DNA of 64,000 bases from Adenophora triphylla var. japonica (GCA_022495995.1 JAFEMH010001481.1:186001-250000), one strand, 5' to 3'; shown: positions 22,544 through 33,870, counted from the first letter of the stretch. A program made the numbers and translations. The notes: generated by a model not told the origin, from the letters alone.

Positions 22544-25500
22544 TCACCTAGATATGTAAGATTTTGGGGAGTATTCCAATTGTTCCAGCTCCCAATTCAA
22601 CTTTGTAGCAACTCTATCATGGCAAGGGACATAATCCTGATAAATAATAACAAAACAAAGTAAGAATTAGTGAATCAATGTCTTAGTGGCGGAGACAGGA
22701 TTTCTTCTCAAAAAAAAAAAAAAAACTAGAAAAAAACAGGCGTACCTCCAATTTTTGAACTAGCTCCTTTGCAGTCCGGGAAGATACTATAATATGGCGT
22801 GCAGTCGGATAAATGAAGCCTTCCTCTACTGCTTTATCTATAAATGACAAGAGAGAGTTGTAGTATCCATCTACATTCAGCAATCCCACCTGATCATGCC
22901 AAACCAATTACTTATTTTTGTTTTCATTAAAATAAACTCTTTGAATTTTATCGCTTATAGATTAATTTGGTAATTAGATGAGTAATTACCGGTTTATCAT
23001 GGATGCCGAGTTGAGCCCAAGTTATGGCTTCAAAAAGCTCTTCAAAAGTACCGTATCCACCTGCACATCATTCACAATCAATCAAGTTTATTTTGCTAAT
23101 TTATGAAAAAAATCCGAAAAAGTAACCGCTATCCGTGGGGAAGCCATGATTTAACTAAAAGAGGTTTCAAAAAAAAAACTAAAATGGGGGACAAATTAAT
23201 TTATAATGTACTGCTATTTTTTTCGAAAACAAAAAGGATAATATATGATAAAGATATTGTTTTTAGTGATAAAAATGTTGTTTTTTTGAAGCTTAATGTA
23301 AAAATGACATAGTTCCGAAATCAAGAGGGTTAATTGCCCCCCGCCGCTATCTAACGCTCTTTTAAGGCGTGGCGGATCCAGCCATCCAGGTATAAAAGTA
23401 ATTGTGAGCGAACAAATTGTATATTTAAAAGGGGCAATTCCCAAATGGTCCACGAGCCTAATGGAAACGACTATCAAGGGCATACATTTTTGGAAACTAC
23501 CCAACAGGTCATCTAATTATAGTAGGACACGCGTGTTCCTAATAAGTCGAAAAAATTACACATGTGACACTCCGTACAATGACGCGTGTCCACAACGCTC
23601 AACCAGTTGTCCACCCTCTCTCCTCCCTCTTTTTCTTTTTTCCCCCAAAAACTTTAAAATGAAATATCTTAAGATCCAGAAGTCAAAAAAAAAAAAAAAA
23701 CGAGAACACCATTGTTTTCGTATCGTCAAGACAAATCAAACCAGTAGCAATCAACATATAATCTGAATCAAATTTGAGAAGTTCACAATTGTTTCAAGTT
23801 TATAGTTGTTTTTTAAAAGTTCACAGTGGTTTTTTAGAAGTTCACGGTTGTTTCAAGAATAACTAAGAAAAGTTCACAGTTGATTTAGTTAAATGCATAA
23901 TTTTTGCATGAAAATGTCTTTTATTTTACTTAATTCACAATTTTTTTAGTTAAATTCACAATTATTTTTAGTCTTTTATTATGACCTTTACTTTTGTTTA
24001 CTCAGAGATTATTTGACAAGTTTGTTAAGTTTACAGTTGTTTTAGTTAAGTTCACATTTGTTTTAGTTAAGCTCATATTTGTTTTTAGTTAACTTCGCAG
24101 TTATTTTTCTTATCTTTATGATATCTATTTTTGCAATTTTATGAAATTATTTAACATATTTGTCAAGTTCACAGTTGTTTTAGTCTTTAATGTCCTCTAT
24201 TTTTGCAGTTTTATAAGATTTTTTGACATATTTGTTAAGTTCACAGTTGTTTATAGTTAAGTTCACAATTGTTTTTGTTAATTTCACAGTTGTTTTTAAG
24301 CTTTTATGAAATTATTAGACAGTTATTAAGTTCACAGTTGTTTTTGTTAAGTTCACTATTGTTCTTCACAGTTCAATTACTTCGAGAAGCACTCTTCACA
24401 TCAACGGCTCTGGTATCCACCATCACGACAACCAATCCACTGTAGTTGAAAGCATATGTAAAATCAACAAAGAAGAAGTCCTAGCTCTTACGCTCTATCT
24501 CCTCCACCTCTTTAACATTGTCCATTATATTATTTATCTACTGTTTTTGTAGTTGTAAAATTTACTCTTAACCCCAAAACCAACAATCAATTAACTCAAA
24601 ATGTTGTATAATTTAATATGTATATAAAATTCACTATCAGATTTGAAATGAAATCAACAATCTACAGTGAATCAAAATATATGTCAGTTATTTGTATTCA
24701 TTTTTTTTAATCGAAATCGCACAAAAAATTACACATATAATGAAGCCAGAACAGGGATGGAGACCGGTGTTGTTGAAATAGCACACGAATTTGGAGTAGC
24801 ATTGTTGGAATTATCGGATATTGCAGGCGAAGGTTGATAACTTGATACACTTCTTGCCATATATGGATGGATTTTAGGTAGAGAAGGGGTGGCCGGAGGA
24901 GGGGAGGAGAGGGGAAGGGTGGTCGAAGATAGGGAAGGGTGGTCGAAGATAGGGAAGGGATGGTCGGAGATGGTGAGGAATGGGAGGGGAGACGGGAGAG
25001 AGATGTGTGTTTGTGTGAGGATAGTTTGTGTGTTATTAAACTAGCAAGGGACTAGGTGGTTAAATTGTAAAATCCTTGTTTTATTGGTCTTTTGATTTGG
25101 TGTGAATAACCCAACAATAATTTCTCCTACTCAAAATTATAGCAAAAATGTAGAAGGCAAGAATTGAACTTGAGACCTATATCTTGGTAAAGGTATCTAC
25201 TAATCACTAAACTTCAAACATTATTTATTATTCAAACTTAGGCTCCGTTTGTTTCGCCGTAAAACATTTTTTGGAAAACGTTTTCCGGAAAATAACTCGT
25301 TTTACGCCGTTTGGTTAGCCCCCGAAAAATATTTTCCGGAAAATAATTCGTTTTCCGTTGTTTGATTGTTTTCCGAAAAATGGAGAAAACGTTTTCCGGA
25401 AAACATTTTACGCACTTCCTAAGTAAAACGACTTACTGACCTTGTCCTAAGTAAAACATTTTCCGAAAAATGGTGGCCTTAATGTACAACTCATATTACG

Positions 25501-28209
25501 CCCGGTACAACATAATAATAATAATTAAAAAAAAAACTTAACTGCCCCCCACCCACCCACCCCCTCCCAAATTTTTTTATTTTTTGTAACCGCCCCACCC
25601 ACCCCCTACCTATCCCACCCCACCCCCCCCCTAAAAAAAATTTTTTTTTTGGTAACCGCCCCTACCCCCCAAAAAAAAATATATTTTTTTTGATAACCGC
25701 CCCACCCACCCCCTGCCTACCCCACCCACCCACCCACCCCCACCCCCCAATTTTTATTTTTATTTTTTGTAATCGTCCCACCCACCCCCTACCTACTCAA
25801 CCCACCCCCCACCCTCCCCCAAATTTTTTTTATTTTTTTGTAACCGCATACCCACCCCCTTTTTTGTAACCGCCCCACCCACCCCCTACCTACCCCACCC
25901 CACCCCCCACCCAAAAAAAAAATTCTTTTTTATTTTTTTTTGGTAACCGCCCCACCCACCCCCTGCCTACCCCCCCCACCCCCCACCCCAAAAAAAAATT
26001 TTAAAAAAAATTTTTTGGGGGGGGGGTGGGTGCAGGGTGAGTGGGCGATTACAAAAAATGAAAAAAAATTTTTTTTTTTGGGGGGTGGATGGGGGGGGGG
26101 TAGGGAAGTTACAAAAAGAAATAAAAAAAAATAGGGGGGTGGGGTGGTGGGGGTGGAGTAGGCAGGGGGTGGGTGGGTGGGTGTTTACAAAAAATGATTT
26201 AAAAAAATTTTTTTTAATAAAACATTTTACGTCCTTCCAAAAAATATTTTTCTTACCAAACGCTCGAAAATATTTTACACCCTTTCTCCGTAAAACATTT
26301 TACGCCTTACCTCCGTAAAACATTTTACAGGAAAACATTTTCCGAAAAATGTTTTACGTCGAAACAAACGGAGCCTTAGTGCACTTTTACAAATAAAATA
26401 CAATTTGGAGTAATATTTTTTGTTTTCACTAACTAAGGGCTTGTTTGATTGTAGAATAAGGATTAGCAGTATTCTTAATAAGGATATTATTATGAAAGAG
26501 ATTAATAATACTTTCCTGAAATCAGTATAATTAGTGGGGGAATTAAGATCTAATCCCAATAAATCGACTTAATTATCCGGATGTCTAATTTACAACCAAA
26601 TACCCTCTTAATAAACCTTATTAATCCTAGTGAATATTGTCCCGTCAAGCCTCCTAACCAAACAACCCCTAAATGTTGAGAAGTACCCGGGTGCACTTCC
26701 ATCATCATGTTGAGAGGCTTGTGTTAATAACTCTGTTATATTTGTTGTTGATCGATCTAAAGAATCTCCGTTACCGGTGGTGCATAATAGTATGAAGTTT
26801 TTCAAAGCCTAACAACAAGTTCATTAGTATGAAAATAATTGGCAAATTTTATCGCAATGGGCTCATGGGTCACTAATTGAAAACCCAAATTAGCAGTGTT
26901 AGGCCCATAAAAGCACTCAGTCATGACATCTCATGAAATAATGCATCTTGAATTTTTTGCCAACTTAATTAAATTAACATTTCATAAAATTAATTTTAAA
27001 AATTATGATCGATAGATAGTGCTCCATCCGTCCCAAAATGTTTGTCACATTTGACTTTTTTGTTGAACTTTGACCACAAATAAATTTATGAGAGATTAAT
27101 CATGTTCATGAAATTCTAAAAGTTGTTGATAATATTATTAATGGTGAATCAATAGAAATTTTTAGAATTTTATGAACATAATTAAATTGTCATATATTTG
27201 TGGTCAAAGTTCAACAAAAAAAAAAAGTCAAATAGGACAAATATTTTGGGAGGGAGGGAGTATTTGTTAATAAAGTGTAGGAAATAATACCAGGTAAGGC
27301 AATGAAGGCATCAGAATGACGAGCCATCTCGGCCTTCCTCTGATGCATGTCTGCTACTGCCTTCAGTTCTCCTACCGTCTCCCCTGTTATCTGCCACCAT
27401 CCATTTCAAATTTATTTCACCACCAAATTCTACCTTTAATTCTTGTTTTAATTTACATGGACGGCCTTAATGTATACAGAAAAATACCTCTTTAGGCAAA
27501 AGTATATTTGGAATCACCCTGGAATGGAAACAACAAAATCGTTAGAATATCAGTTAAAGATTACAACCAGTATTCACTAGTTTCAATTCAATTTTGTAAG
27601 AATTTTTTTTTGAAAAGCCAGGATATATATTTGATACAAACAAGGACCCTTTCCCAATTCTTTTATGGTATGGACCATGGAGGAGTAACATTTATTACTA
27701 CTTCCAGTTTCAACAGAAAATAAATGTCCATTTATGTTCTGAATTTTCTTTCCCAAAACGAACATTTATTTATTTATTTAAATTCAAAAACAAAAATAGA
27801 CTTTCATTTTGTGACAGAGACTAGTATAAAGCAAAGAGGAGAGGAGGTAAAAGAAGTCACCCAAGAACATGGCGGCCACCATTGTAGACAGCTTTGGAGA
27901 CCAAACCCATCAACCCAATGCTCCCTCCTCCGTACACCAGATCTATTTTCTTTGATACCTTTGCAAAATTTAAGACATCATTTTCGTTAGAAAAGGTGGA
28001 AAACGGACCCAGAGAAAATGTTTAGAAATTTAAATTTAAAAAAAAAACAGAGGAAAAACAGGGGAAGGAAAACAGAGTAGAGATACCAGTAAAGTGGCAA
28101 GGTCAAGGGCAGCATCTGTATAGCTGGTTTTGTTTCCTGGACTGCTCCCACAGAATACACATATCCTCTTGAACTTTGATTTTCCTAATTTCATCTCTTT
28201 CTCTCTTGA

Positions 28210-28212
<3 letters not shown>
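22544..28212 (-). CDS. LOG: Cytokinin riboside 5'-monophosphate phosphoribohydrolase (LOG family)
   Basis: LOG enzymes remove ribose 5-phosphate from cytokinin ribotides to release active cytokinin in the cytosol. Exons: complement(22544-22636, 22746-22889, 22990-23060, 27291-27390, 27489-27519, 27861-27958, 28087-28212). All introns are GT-AG and the sum (663 nt) gives 220 residues, the family's usual length. Seen: [13 protein letters not shown] near the start, [38 protein letters not shown], and the catalytic PGGYGTFEE (about 118-126; family PGGxGTxxE). The end is [20 protein letters not shown]. The start is the ATG of [13 protein letters not shown]; two others are possible, an ATG 39 bases upstream that would read a (GA)n repeat as Arg-Glu repeats, and the Met at residue 7. 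Intron four (23061-27290) is 4.2 kb and full of transposons. No lesion is seen, so it is probably functional. The family member number cannot be assigned. Confidence 0.95.
23104..23770. other. LOG intron four, unrecognised part
   Basis: No gene. It contains a poly-A tract near 23683 and the segment AAGGGGCAATTCCCAAATGG at about 23428, which may be one end of a DNA transposon whose other end I could not prove. Confidence 0.3.
23780..24370. repeat. Degenerate ~20-bp tandem repeats (AAGTTCACAGTTGTTTTAGTT)
   Basis: About 20 irregularly spaced, diverged copies of TTAAGTTCACAGTTGTTTT inside LOG intron four. The motif is always in the same orientation. Confidence 0.75.
24371..25240. other. LOG intron four, no feature recognised
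   Basis: AT-rich with a short purine-rich patch at 24890-24990 (GGGGAGGAGAGGGGAAGGGTGG, with a tandem repeat GGTCGAAGATAGGGAAGGG). No gene. Confidence 0.35.
25241..26375. mobile_element. Tourist/PIF-like foldback element with a C-rich half and a G-rich half
   Basis: Termini GGCTCCGTTTGTTTCG and CGAAACAAACGGAGCC are perfect inverted repeats flanked by TTA duplications (25238-25240, 26376-26378). Subterminal CGTAAAACATTTTCCGGAAA-type repeats are inverted too. The centre, 25540-25995, is C-rich (ACCGCCCCACCCACCCCCTA repeated with poly-A/T spacers), while 26015-26190 is the G-rich counterpart. The whole therefore forms one imperfect hairpin inside LOG intron four. The ORFs it contains are low-complexity artefacts. 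Confidence 0.8.
26437..26669. mobile_element. Tourist-like MITE
   Basis: Ends GGGCTTGTTTGATTG and CAACCAAACAACCCC-type inverted repeats are flanked by TAA (26434-26436, 26670-26672). It lies in LOG intron four. Confidence 0.65.
27022..27260. mobile_element. Stowaway-like MITE, long-hairpin type
   Basis: Left CTCCATCCGTCCCAAAATGT; the right end, reversed, reads CTCCCTCCCTCCCAAAATAT. The inverted repeats extend through TTTTTTGTTGAACTTTGACC to the centre, so almost the whole element is one hairpin. It is the same family as 28382-28614. It ends 30 bases from LOG exon four. Confidence 0.85.

Positions 28213-28246
<34 letters not shown>
28213..28246. repeat. (CT)n/(GA)n microsatellite at the LOG start
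   Basis: About 17 CT units directly before the ATG at 28212 on the minus strand. Length changes here would alter the 5' UTR, or the N-terminus if the upstream ATG is used. Confidence 0.9.
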
Positions 28247-28248
<2 letters not shown>

Positions 28249-28312
28249 CACTAGACCACAGGATCCACAACATAGGGTTATATTTCCTACAACAACATGC
28301 TCCTTTATATAC

Positions 28313-28321
28313 AGAGGTGTT
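28313..28321 (-). promoter_or_regulatory. TATA box of the LOG gene
   Basis: TATATAAAG on the minus strand, about 100 bases upstream of the chosen start codon and about 60 upstream of the alternative upstream ATG. The (GA)n repeat lies between TATA box and coding sequence. Confidence 0.65.
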
Positions 28322-28381
28322 AAAGTTTAGAAATAATGCTAGTTATATTTATTTGTTTTATTTGCCAGAATGGGTAACATA

Positions 28382-28614
28382 CTCCCTCCTTCCCAAAATA
28401 TCTATCTCATTTGATTTTTTTGTTAAACTTTGACCACAAATATATGACAATTTAATTATGTTCATGAGATTCTAAAAATTTCTATTGATTCACCATTAAT
28501 AATATTATCAACAACAACTTTTAGAATTTCATAAACATGATTAATCTCTCATAAATTTGTGATCAAAGTTCAATAAAAAAGTCAAATAGGACAAATATTT
28601 TGAAACGGAGGGAG
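28382..28614. mobile_element. Stowaway-like MITE, long-hairpin type
   Basis: Flanked by TA. Left CTCCCTCCTTCCCAAAATAT, right (reversed) CTCCCTCCGTTTCAAAATAT. It lies 60 bp upstream of the LOG TATA box and matches 27022-27260. Confidence 0.85.
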
Positions 28615-28999
28615 TATTATTTTCATTATTTCCTCCATTTTAAAATAAGTGTTGTAATAAATCTGAGAACGTTTTTAAAAATTTGAAGGAAAAGTGTTTG
28701 TATATTGCATTTATAATAATAAATTTATACTAAATCTATTTTCTTAATCAAAAAGATGATATTTATTTTATTAACGATAAAGAATTTGGTATTTATTATG
28801 AGATTGAAAGAATATTTAAAAAGTTGACATGACATATGTACTACAGTAAATTACAAAAAAATGTTGACATTATTGGGTGCTCCATGCAGGATCGTGTACT
28901 GCCATTGCACTCACCATCTCTTCCTTTGACACTTGGCTTCAAAGTCCATCATTCCCCATTCTCCTACTCTCCATTTACCAAACAATATACTCCCTCCGT

Positions 29000-29246
29000 G
29001 TCTCGGGGTACAGCCGAGTGATAAAAGGAGGGAAACATAAAATTTTGAAGGTATATAGCGTGGGTTCAATTTTTGGTGAAAATAATTTGCTTTCTTTTGG
29101 GGTTGGACCTTGTATGTGATATTAGTTGACATGTTTTCAAATCCTGTGTCATTCTGGCATATCCCGCGATTTACCTCCGCCAGTTACTGAGTCACTGAGG
29201 GGTTAGTCCGGCGAAACTGGGAATCTGGGTATCAAAAAAAAAAAAT
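29000..29246 (+). mobile_element. SINE (tRNA-derived), with 15-bp target duplication
   Basis: A perfect 15-bp duplication ATATACTCCCTCCGT flanks it (28985-28999, 29247-29261). The body begins GTCTCGGGGTACAGCCGAGT, where GGTACAGCCGAGTGATAAAA resembles a pol III A box. GGGTTCAATTTTTGGT about 50 bases on resembles a B box. It ends in GGGTATC and a poly-A run. The duplicated target is a Stowaway terminus, so the SINE jumped into a MITE end. Length 247 bp is normal for plant SINEs. Confidence 0.85.
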
Positions 29247-29261
29247 ATATACTCCCTCCGT

Positions 29262-29449
29262 CCCGTCCCAGATGAGAGTCCTATTTTTCTTTTTGATACG
29301 TCTTAAAGTAAGAGTCCTACTTTGTTTTATTCCCAAAATAGTAAATAATGAATAGTGTTTTGGACATTTATATTCTCTTCTTTTCATAGAATTATAAATA
29401 AATTAATACTTACTACGCTACTTTTTATCCACTTGAATCATAAATAATA
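29262..29449. mobile_element. Stowaway-like MITE fragment (target of the SINE)
   Basis: It continues the left terminus CTCCCTCCGTCCCGTCCCAG after the SINE. No matching right end is found before the next MITE starts at 29450, so it is probably truncated. Confidence 0.5.
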
Positions 29450-29727
29450 CTCCCTCCGTCCCAATAAGAGCTGCCCAAATTTTTCTGTGCACGCAAATTA
29501 ATAAAATGAGGGGGAAGTAAAAATGTTGTGAGTGTAATTTAAAAATAGGAGAGAAAATGAGTGGAGGGAATAGTAAATTATAATAGTGTTGTGAGTATTA
29601 AAATAATGTAGGAGAGAGAATGAGTGGGGGGAATAGTAAAGATTCCTTTGCCAAAAAAGGAAAGTGGAAGCTATTAACGGGACATCCAAAATGGCAAAAT
29701 GGGAAGCTGCTATTGGGACGGAGGGAG
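29450..29727 (-). mobile_element. Stowaway-like MITE
   Basis: Flanked by TA. The ends CTCCCTCCGTCCCAATA and TATTGGGACGGAGGGAG are inverted. The interior is the reverse complement of the 29807 element. Confidence 0.85.
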
Positions 29728-29806
29728 TATTTTGAACAATTATATCTCCAACCCACTTGCCATTATTCGCTCATTTTCTAGTGTTTTTTTAATAAGCATG
29801 TAAATA

Positions 29807-30074
29807 CTCCCTCCGTCCCGCTGATAACTTCACTTTTTGCCATTTTGGGTGTCCCATTGAAAGCTTCACCTTTCCTTTTTTGGCAAAGGAATCTTTACTA
29901 TTTCCTCCACTCATTCTCTCTCCTACATTATTTTAATACTCACAACACCATTATAATTTACTATTTCCTCCACTCATTCTCTCTCCTATTTTCAAATTAC
30001 ACTCACAACATTTTCTCCACCTTAATTTGCGCGCCGGAGCCAAAATGGTGAAGTAATAAGCGGGACGGAGGGAG
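29807..30074 (+). mobile_element. Stowaway-like MITE
   Basis: Flanked by TA. The ends CTCCCTCCGTCCCGCT and AGCGGGACGGAGGGAG are inverted. It is the same family as 16408 and 29450; the two neighbours face each other 80 bp apart. Confidence 0.88.
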
Positions 30075-30478
30075 TATTTGGTACGACTCTTAGTCCAAGA
30101 CGAAGAGAGTACTTCTCTGTCAGTCCGAAATAATTGGCGTGGATTTGATTACATTTCACATTATTTGTATTGAGCAATTGAAGTTTAATGGAAAAAAAAA
30201 AAAAAAGAGATTTAGCAACGATTTATTAGCCCAATAAATCTCTACTTTTTTTGTATAAATTGTAACCCCTAGCTTAGCTTGATTGTGAACGTGTGTGTAT
30301 GCCCCATACATGGACCGATCTACATTATGCTTATGCTGAGAGGGGCACTTGACTCCCTCACTTTTTCATTTATTTCATTGTGGCCCTTTAACTTTTTGTG
30401 TGATTTTATATTTTTTCTCACTTTGACCCCTCAAATTTTATCACATCACCCCCTCAAAAAAAGTGTTTGTATTTTGTA
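30075..30478. other. Intergenic, AT-rich
   Basis: No gene recognised. A poly-A run lies near 30195 and T-rich sequence at 30360-30460. Confidence 0.35.
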
Positions 30479-30821
30479 CTTCTTTTATCCGAAAATGAAT
30501 ATTTATTTCCTATTTTTTTTAACTCAAATTAAATGTCTATTTTCTAAAAACAATTACCCTATTTGTCGCAAAATGAATGTCTATTTTTATTTTTTAAGAA
30601 TAAAATTGAACCTTCATTTGTGCCCGAGGTAGTAGTCCCTAAACAATTTTTTTACCAATTTTTTTTTCACATTTTATTATATACATAGAAAACTAAAATT
30701 GTAATAAACTGATAGTAAAATATTAATACAATTTGTCATTAAAATTTATAAAAGATAAATATTTTGGAATGTCCTTATATAAAAATATAAAAACAAAGAT
30801 ATTCATTTTGGTTTGGGGAAG
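30479..30821. mobile_element. Possible Stowaway-like MITE
   Basis: Left CTTCTTTTATCCGAAAATGA and right (reversed) CTTCCCCAAACCAAAATGA with TA at both sides. The interior is irregular and contains other short ATGAATGTC motifs, so it may be composite. Confidence 0.4.
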
Positions 30822-31433
30822 TAGTATAAACGTTTTATTCCCAATTTCTAAGACATTTTTTTATTGTCTTAGTTTAAACGAAGAAACTTAAAGCCAATAC
30901 TTAAATTACAGCTTTGAATATATTACACGGCTCGAATACTTCTAAATCTATGTTTACTGTAAGTTAATACTATATGCCTCACATACATCTTCTTCTCATT
31001 ATTAGTGGCCAATAAAAGCGCAAATTGCATTTTAGTTACCTGAATTTGTCGAGATGTTTCAATTGGTTATCGAATTTGCATTTGTAATAAGTTGATTATT
31101 GAGTTTGTCATTTTGTTGCAATTAGGTATATTTTTGGATGAAACGTTAAAAATTTAACGAAAAGCATAACATACGAGTTAGTTAGGGGTATTTTCGTCAT
31201 TCTCATTAAATTTTTAATTAATACTATGTACCTTGAACAAATTACTGGTAAATATAATAAACTAGTACATGTCCGTGTCCAAGGACACGGGGTTTTTTTT
31301 TTTTTTTTAATTTAAAAAAATTTTAAGGGCAAAATGGAAAAGGGACAAATGTATGAGGGCAAAATGAAAAATTCACCGCGTAAAACTGTTCATTCCACTG
31401 TTCATAATGGGGGTCTAATTTATACTATAGATA
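30822..31433. other. Intergenic, AT-rich
   Basis: No gene recognised. The small hairpin GTCCGTGTCCAAGGACACGG (31271-31290) is followed by a poly-T run. It could also be a transposon end, but no partner was found. Confidence 0.35.
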
Positions 31434-31732
31434 CTCCCTCCGTCCCGTCCCAAATGTCTCAACTTTTCATTTTGGGTGTCTCATTTAAAATGTCTCAACA
31501 CAAAAAAGAAAAGTTTTTATTACTTTTTTATTACTATTCCACCCACTCATTCTCTCTCCTATTTTATTTTTACACTCACAATATTCTCTTTCCTAACTAT
31601 TTCTCCCACTCATTTTTTTTTTCTATTTAATTTTTTATACTCATAAATTTAAACTTTTTCTCTTTTCTATATCACTTTTCTTAATTTTTGCATCAAATTT
31701 ATTTTAAGACATTTGAAGTGGGACGAAGGGAG
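31434..31732. mobile_element. Stowaway-like MITE
   Basis: Left CTCCCTCCGTCCCGTCCC after TA, right GTGGGACGAAGGGAG. It contains the CACTCATTCTCTCTCC motif seen in its relatives. Confidence 0.7.
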
Positions 31733-32132
31733 AAGAAGAGATAGATACAAAGGTAGATGGATGGAACATGCAAATCAGATTAACACCCTCCAACTCCAAC
31801 TCCAACTCCAACTCCAATTAAATCAAGATCAGATCGAGCAAAGCATGTTGGGAAATGTATGTAGTGTCATTGTTGTTTTGTGAAGAAACATAATGATGAG
31901 AATGAAGACCATTTCCTAACTTTATTTCTTAAACACCATACATTCCTCGTGGAACGTGAATATAAGTGGCGGACCCACAAATTGACAAAAGAAGGGATAG
32001 AAATGTTGAATCAAAGAAATGATGAATGGGGACTCGGGGAAATTGAAAAAAACAGTAGAAAAACAGTAGAAAAAATTATACGGGACATTTGTCTTGTATA
32101 ATTTTTTCTACTGTTTTTTTCGTAAATAATAT

Positions 32133-32388
32133 TCTCTCTCGAAAAATTTATTTCACTTTTACTTTTTCAAGATCAATTTAATTAAACTTTGATCATAAAT
32201 TTATAAAAGCCTAATTATCTCTATAAAATTTTAAAAGTTATTATTAATTGACCATTAAAAATGCCAGCATTCACAATTTTTATAATTGCATATGAATAAT
32301 TAAGTTTTTATAAAATTATGGTTAAATTTCGATTGATTGAATTGACTATTAAATTAGAAGTAAGACAAATTTTATAAGAATGAGGAAA
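32133..32388. mobile_element. Diverged Stowaway-like MITE
   Basis: The left TTCTCTCTCGAAAAATTTATTTCAC and the reversed right TTTCCTCATTCTTATAAAATTTGTC are related, and the inverted similarity continues inward (TTTGATCATAAATTTATAAA). Confidence 0.4.
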
Positions 32389-32503
32389 TACAACTTTAGA
32401 TGTAGATTTAGACATATTCGAGTATTTGCTTTAACGTCTACAAATCAAATCTACTAACAGAAAATCATAAATATAAAATATTTTACTTTAAGTTATACAA
32501 GTA

Positions 32504-32757
32504 CTTCATTTCATGTTGCCACTAAAGGTTACATTTGTATACCTTTGAGTGTCAATAAAAGTTAAACTTTCATAAAATGAAAATGTTTTAATAATTTTTA
32601 TTTAATACGATCCGCTTGTATACTAACAACAATTATTAACCTACCTTATGTTCTCTTTTATATCTCACTTTGTATACTCATAACACTTAATCATTTACAC
32701 TTAATTCCCGACCTTATTTAAAACAAAAGTGTATTTTTTTTAGTGGGGTGGAGGGAG
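32504..32757. mobile_element. Diverged Stowaway-like MITE
   Basis: The left end CTTCATTTCATGTTGCCACT and the reversed right end CTCCCTCCACCCCACT are both next to TA. The pairing is weak, so the boundaries are approximate. Confidence 0.4.
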
Positions 32758-32889
32758 TAGGTCTTACAAAATTAAGGGCATTTGGATCCATGATTTTCAT
32801 TTTTTATGACATTAATTCCAAATAAGACTAAACGTAGAGAAGGAATTTTCAATATGCTGTAACTTAGTTGTGAGCTCTAATCAATAAGC

Positions 32890-33840
32890 TCCCGTGGAAG
32901 AAGAATAGGAAGTAAAACTAGCTAGCTTTAAGATATTCCTAGAAAAGAAGAATGGGTGCGGGACAATGACTTGACTTCACTTCCTCCTTGACTACTTAAA
33001 GCATTTGCTAGCTTCGGTTTAGACAGATGGCTTGCTTCCTCTTCAAAGACAGAAGTGAAGGTCAAAAGTAAGAGAGAGGACATCATATGATATGATAGGC
33101 TTTCCTCTCTGTCTAAGCTGAAAAGGAGTTTGGGATTTAATCCTACTTGACTCTTATTGTGAGTATAGGAAAAGTGGGGATGCAGAGAAGAAGGAATGAA
33201 TCTCCAGCCTTAGCTATCGTCTGAACTTAGTCAATAGCTAGCCTTCGGGCAATCACAGTCATGGGTAGATTCATCTCCATGGGCCGGTTCTCCATCGAGA
33301 AGGTTCAAAGGCTATGACATGAAAGCGGGCTTGTGTCAATCTCTCAAAGTTCCCATTTTTGGTTGATCGGGAAATTCTATCTCTAAAGTAGTGGAGCCTC
33401 TTAAGTGGGAAGCTTCTGTGACTTAGTCTCATTTCTTGTGCGAGAGGTTCAATTGAAAGAATAAAAGTCACCATGTCATGTTGATCTGTCTGTTCCATAC
33501 GGAAAAATTGGATTGCAAACTTTAACAGTTGTTCGTCCAGTCAATCCCCCGGGCCCCAAATAACTCAATTTTCTTTCATGAACTATTTGTGCCAATGGAT
33601 TAGTTTGATCCAAAACTTGAGATAATTGGTGTAAATCGAAAAAAGAGTCATAAGTCGTTGTTAATAGAGATGAAAGTACCAAATTTTGAGGCCTTGGTCT
33701 CACTTTATGTAAGACTAAAAGAGAAGGATTTTTAGGCAAAGAAAAGAAATTGAAAAAGACAAAAGACAAATGACAGGCTTTTGGAGACTATCCTCTTGGA
33801 ATTCCAAAACGGTAAACATTAACTCTTTAAATAAGTCCCA
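32890..33840. other. Probable organelle-derived DNA insertion
   Basis: Base composition is more balanced than in the flanks, and the sequence contains a recognisable plastid rpoB fragment (33530-33716). The remainder (for example AAAGCATTTGCTAGCTTCGG, CTTTCCTCTCTGTCTAAGC) looks like plant mitochondrial spacer, judged only by style. Plant mitochondrial genomes often carry plastid gene pieces, so the source may be mitochondrial. The left and right limits are guesses. Confidence 0.5.
33530..33716 (-). pseudogene. rpoB: Plastid rpoB fragment (RNA polymerase beta subunit)
   Basis: The translation contains [40 protein letters not shown] and LTGRT, characteristic of plastid-encoded RNA polymerase beta subunit with several substitutions. 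Similarity stops abruptly after GGLTGRT, where unrelated sequence follows, so this is a short internal piece of about 60 codons. It is not expressed as a polymerase subunit. Confidence 0.8.
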
Positions 33841-33870
33841 AAAAATGATTTATTTGTTTGAATAAGATAG

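Noticed and set aside
25940..26318. ORFs of 64 and 93 codons rich in Pro, Lys, Gly and Trp
   Set aside because: They are translations of the low-complexity C/G-rich arms of a Tourist-like element.
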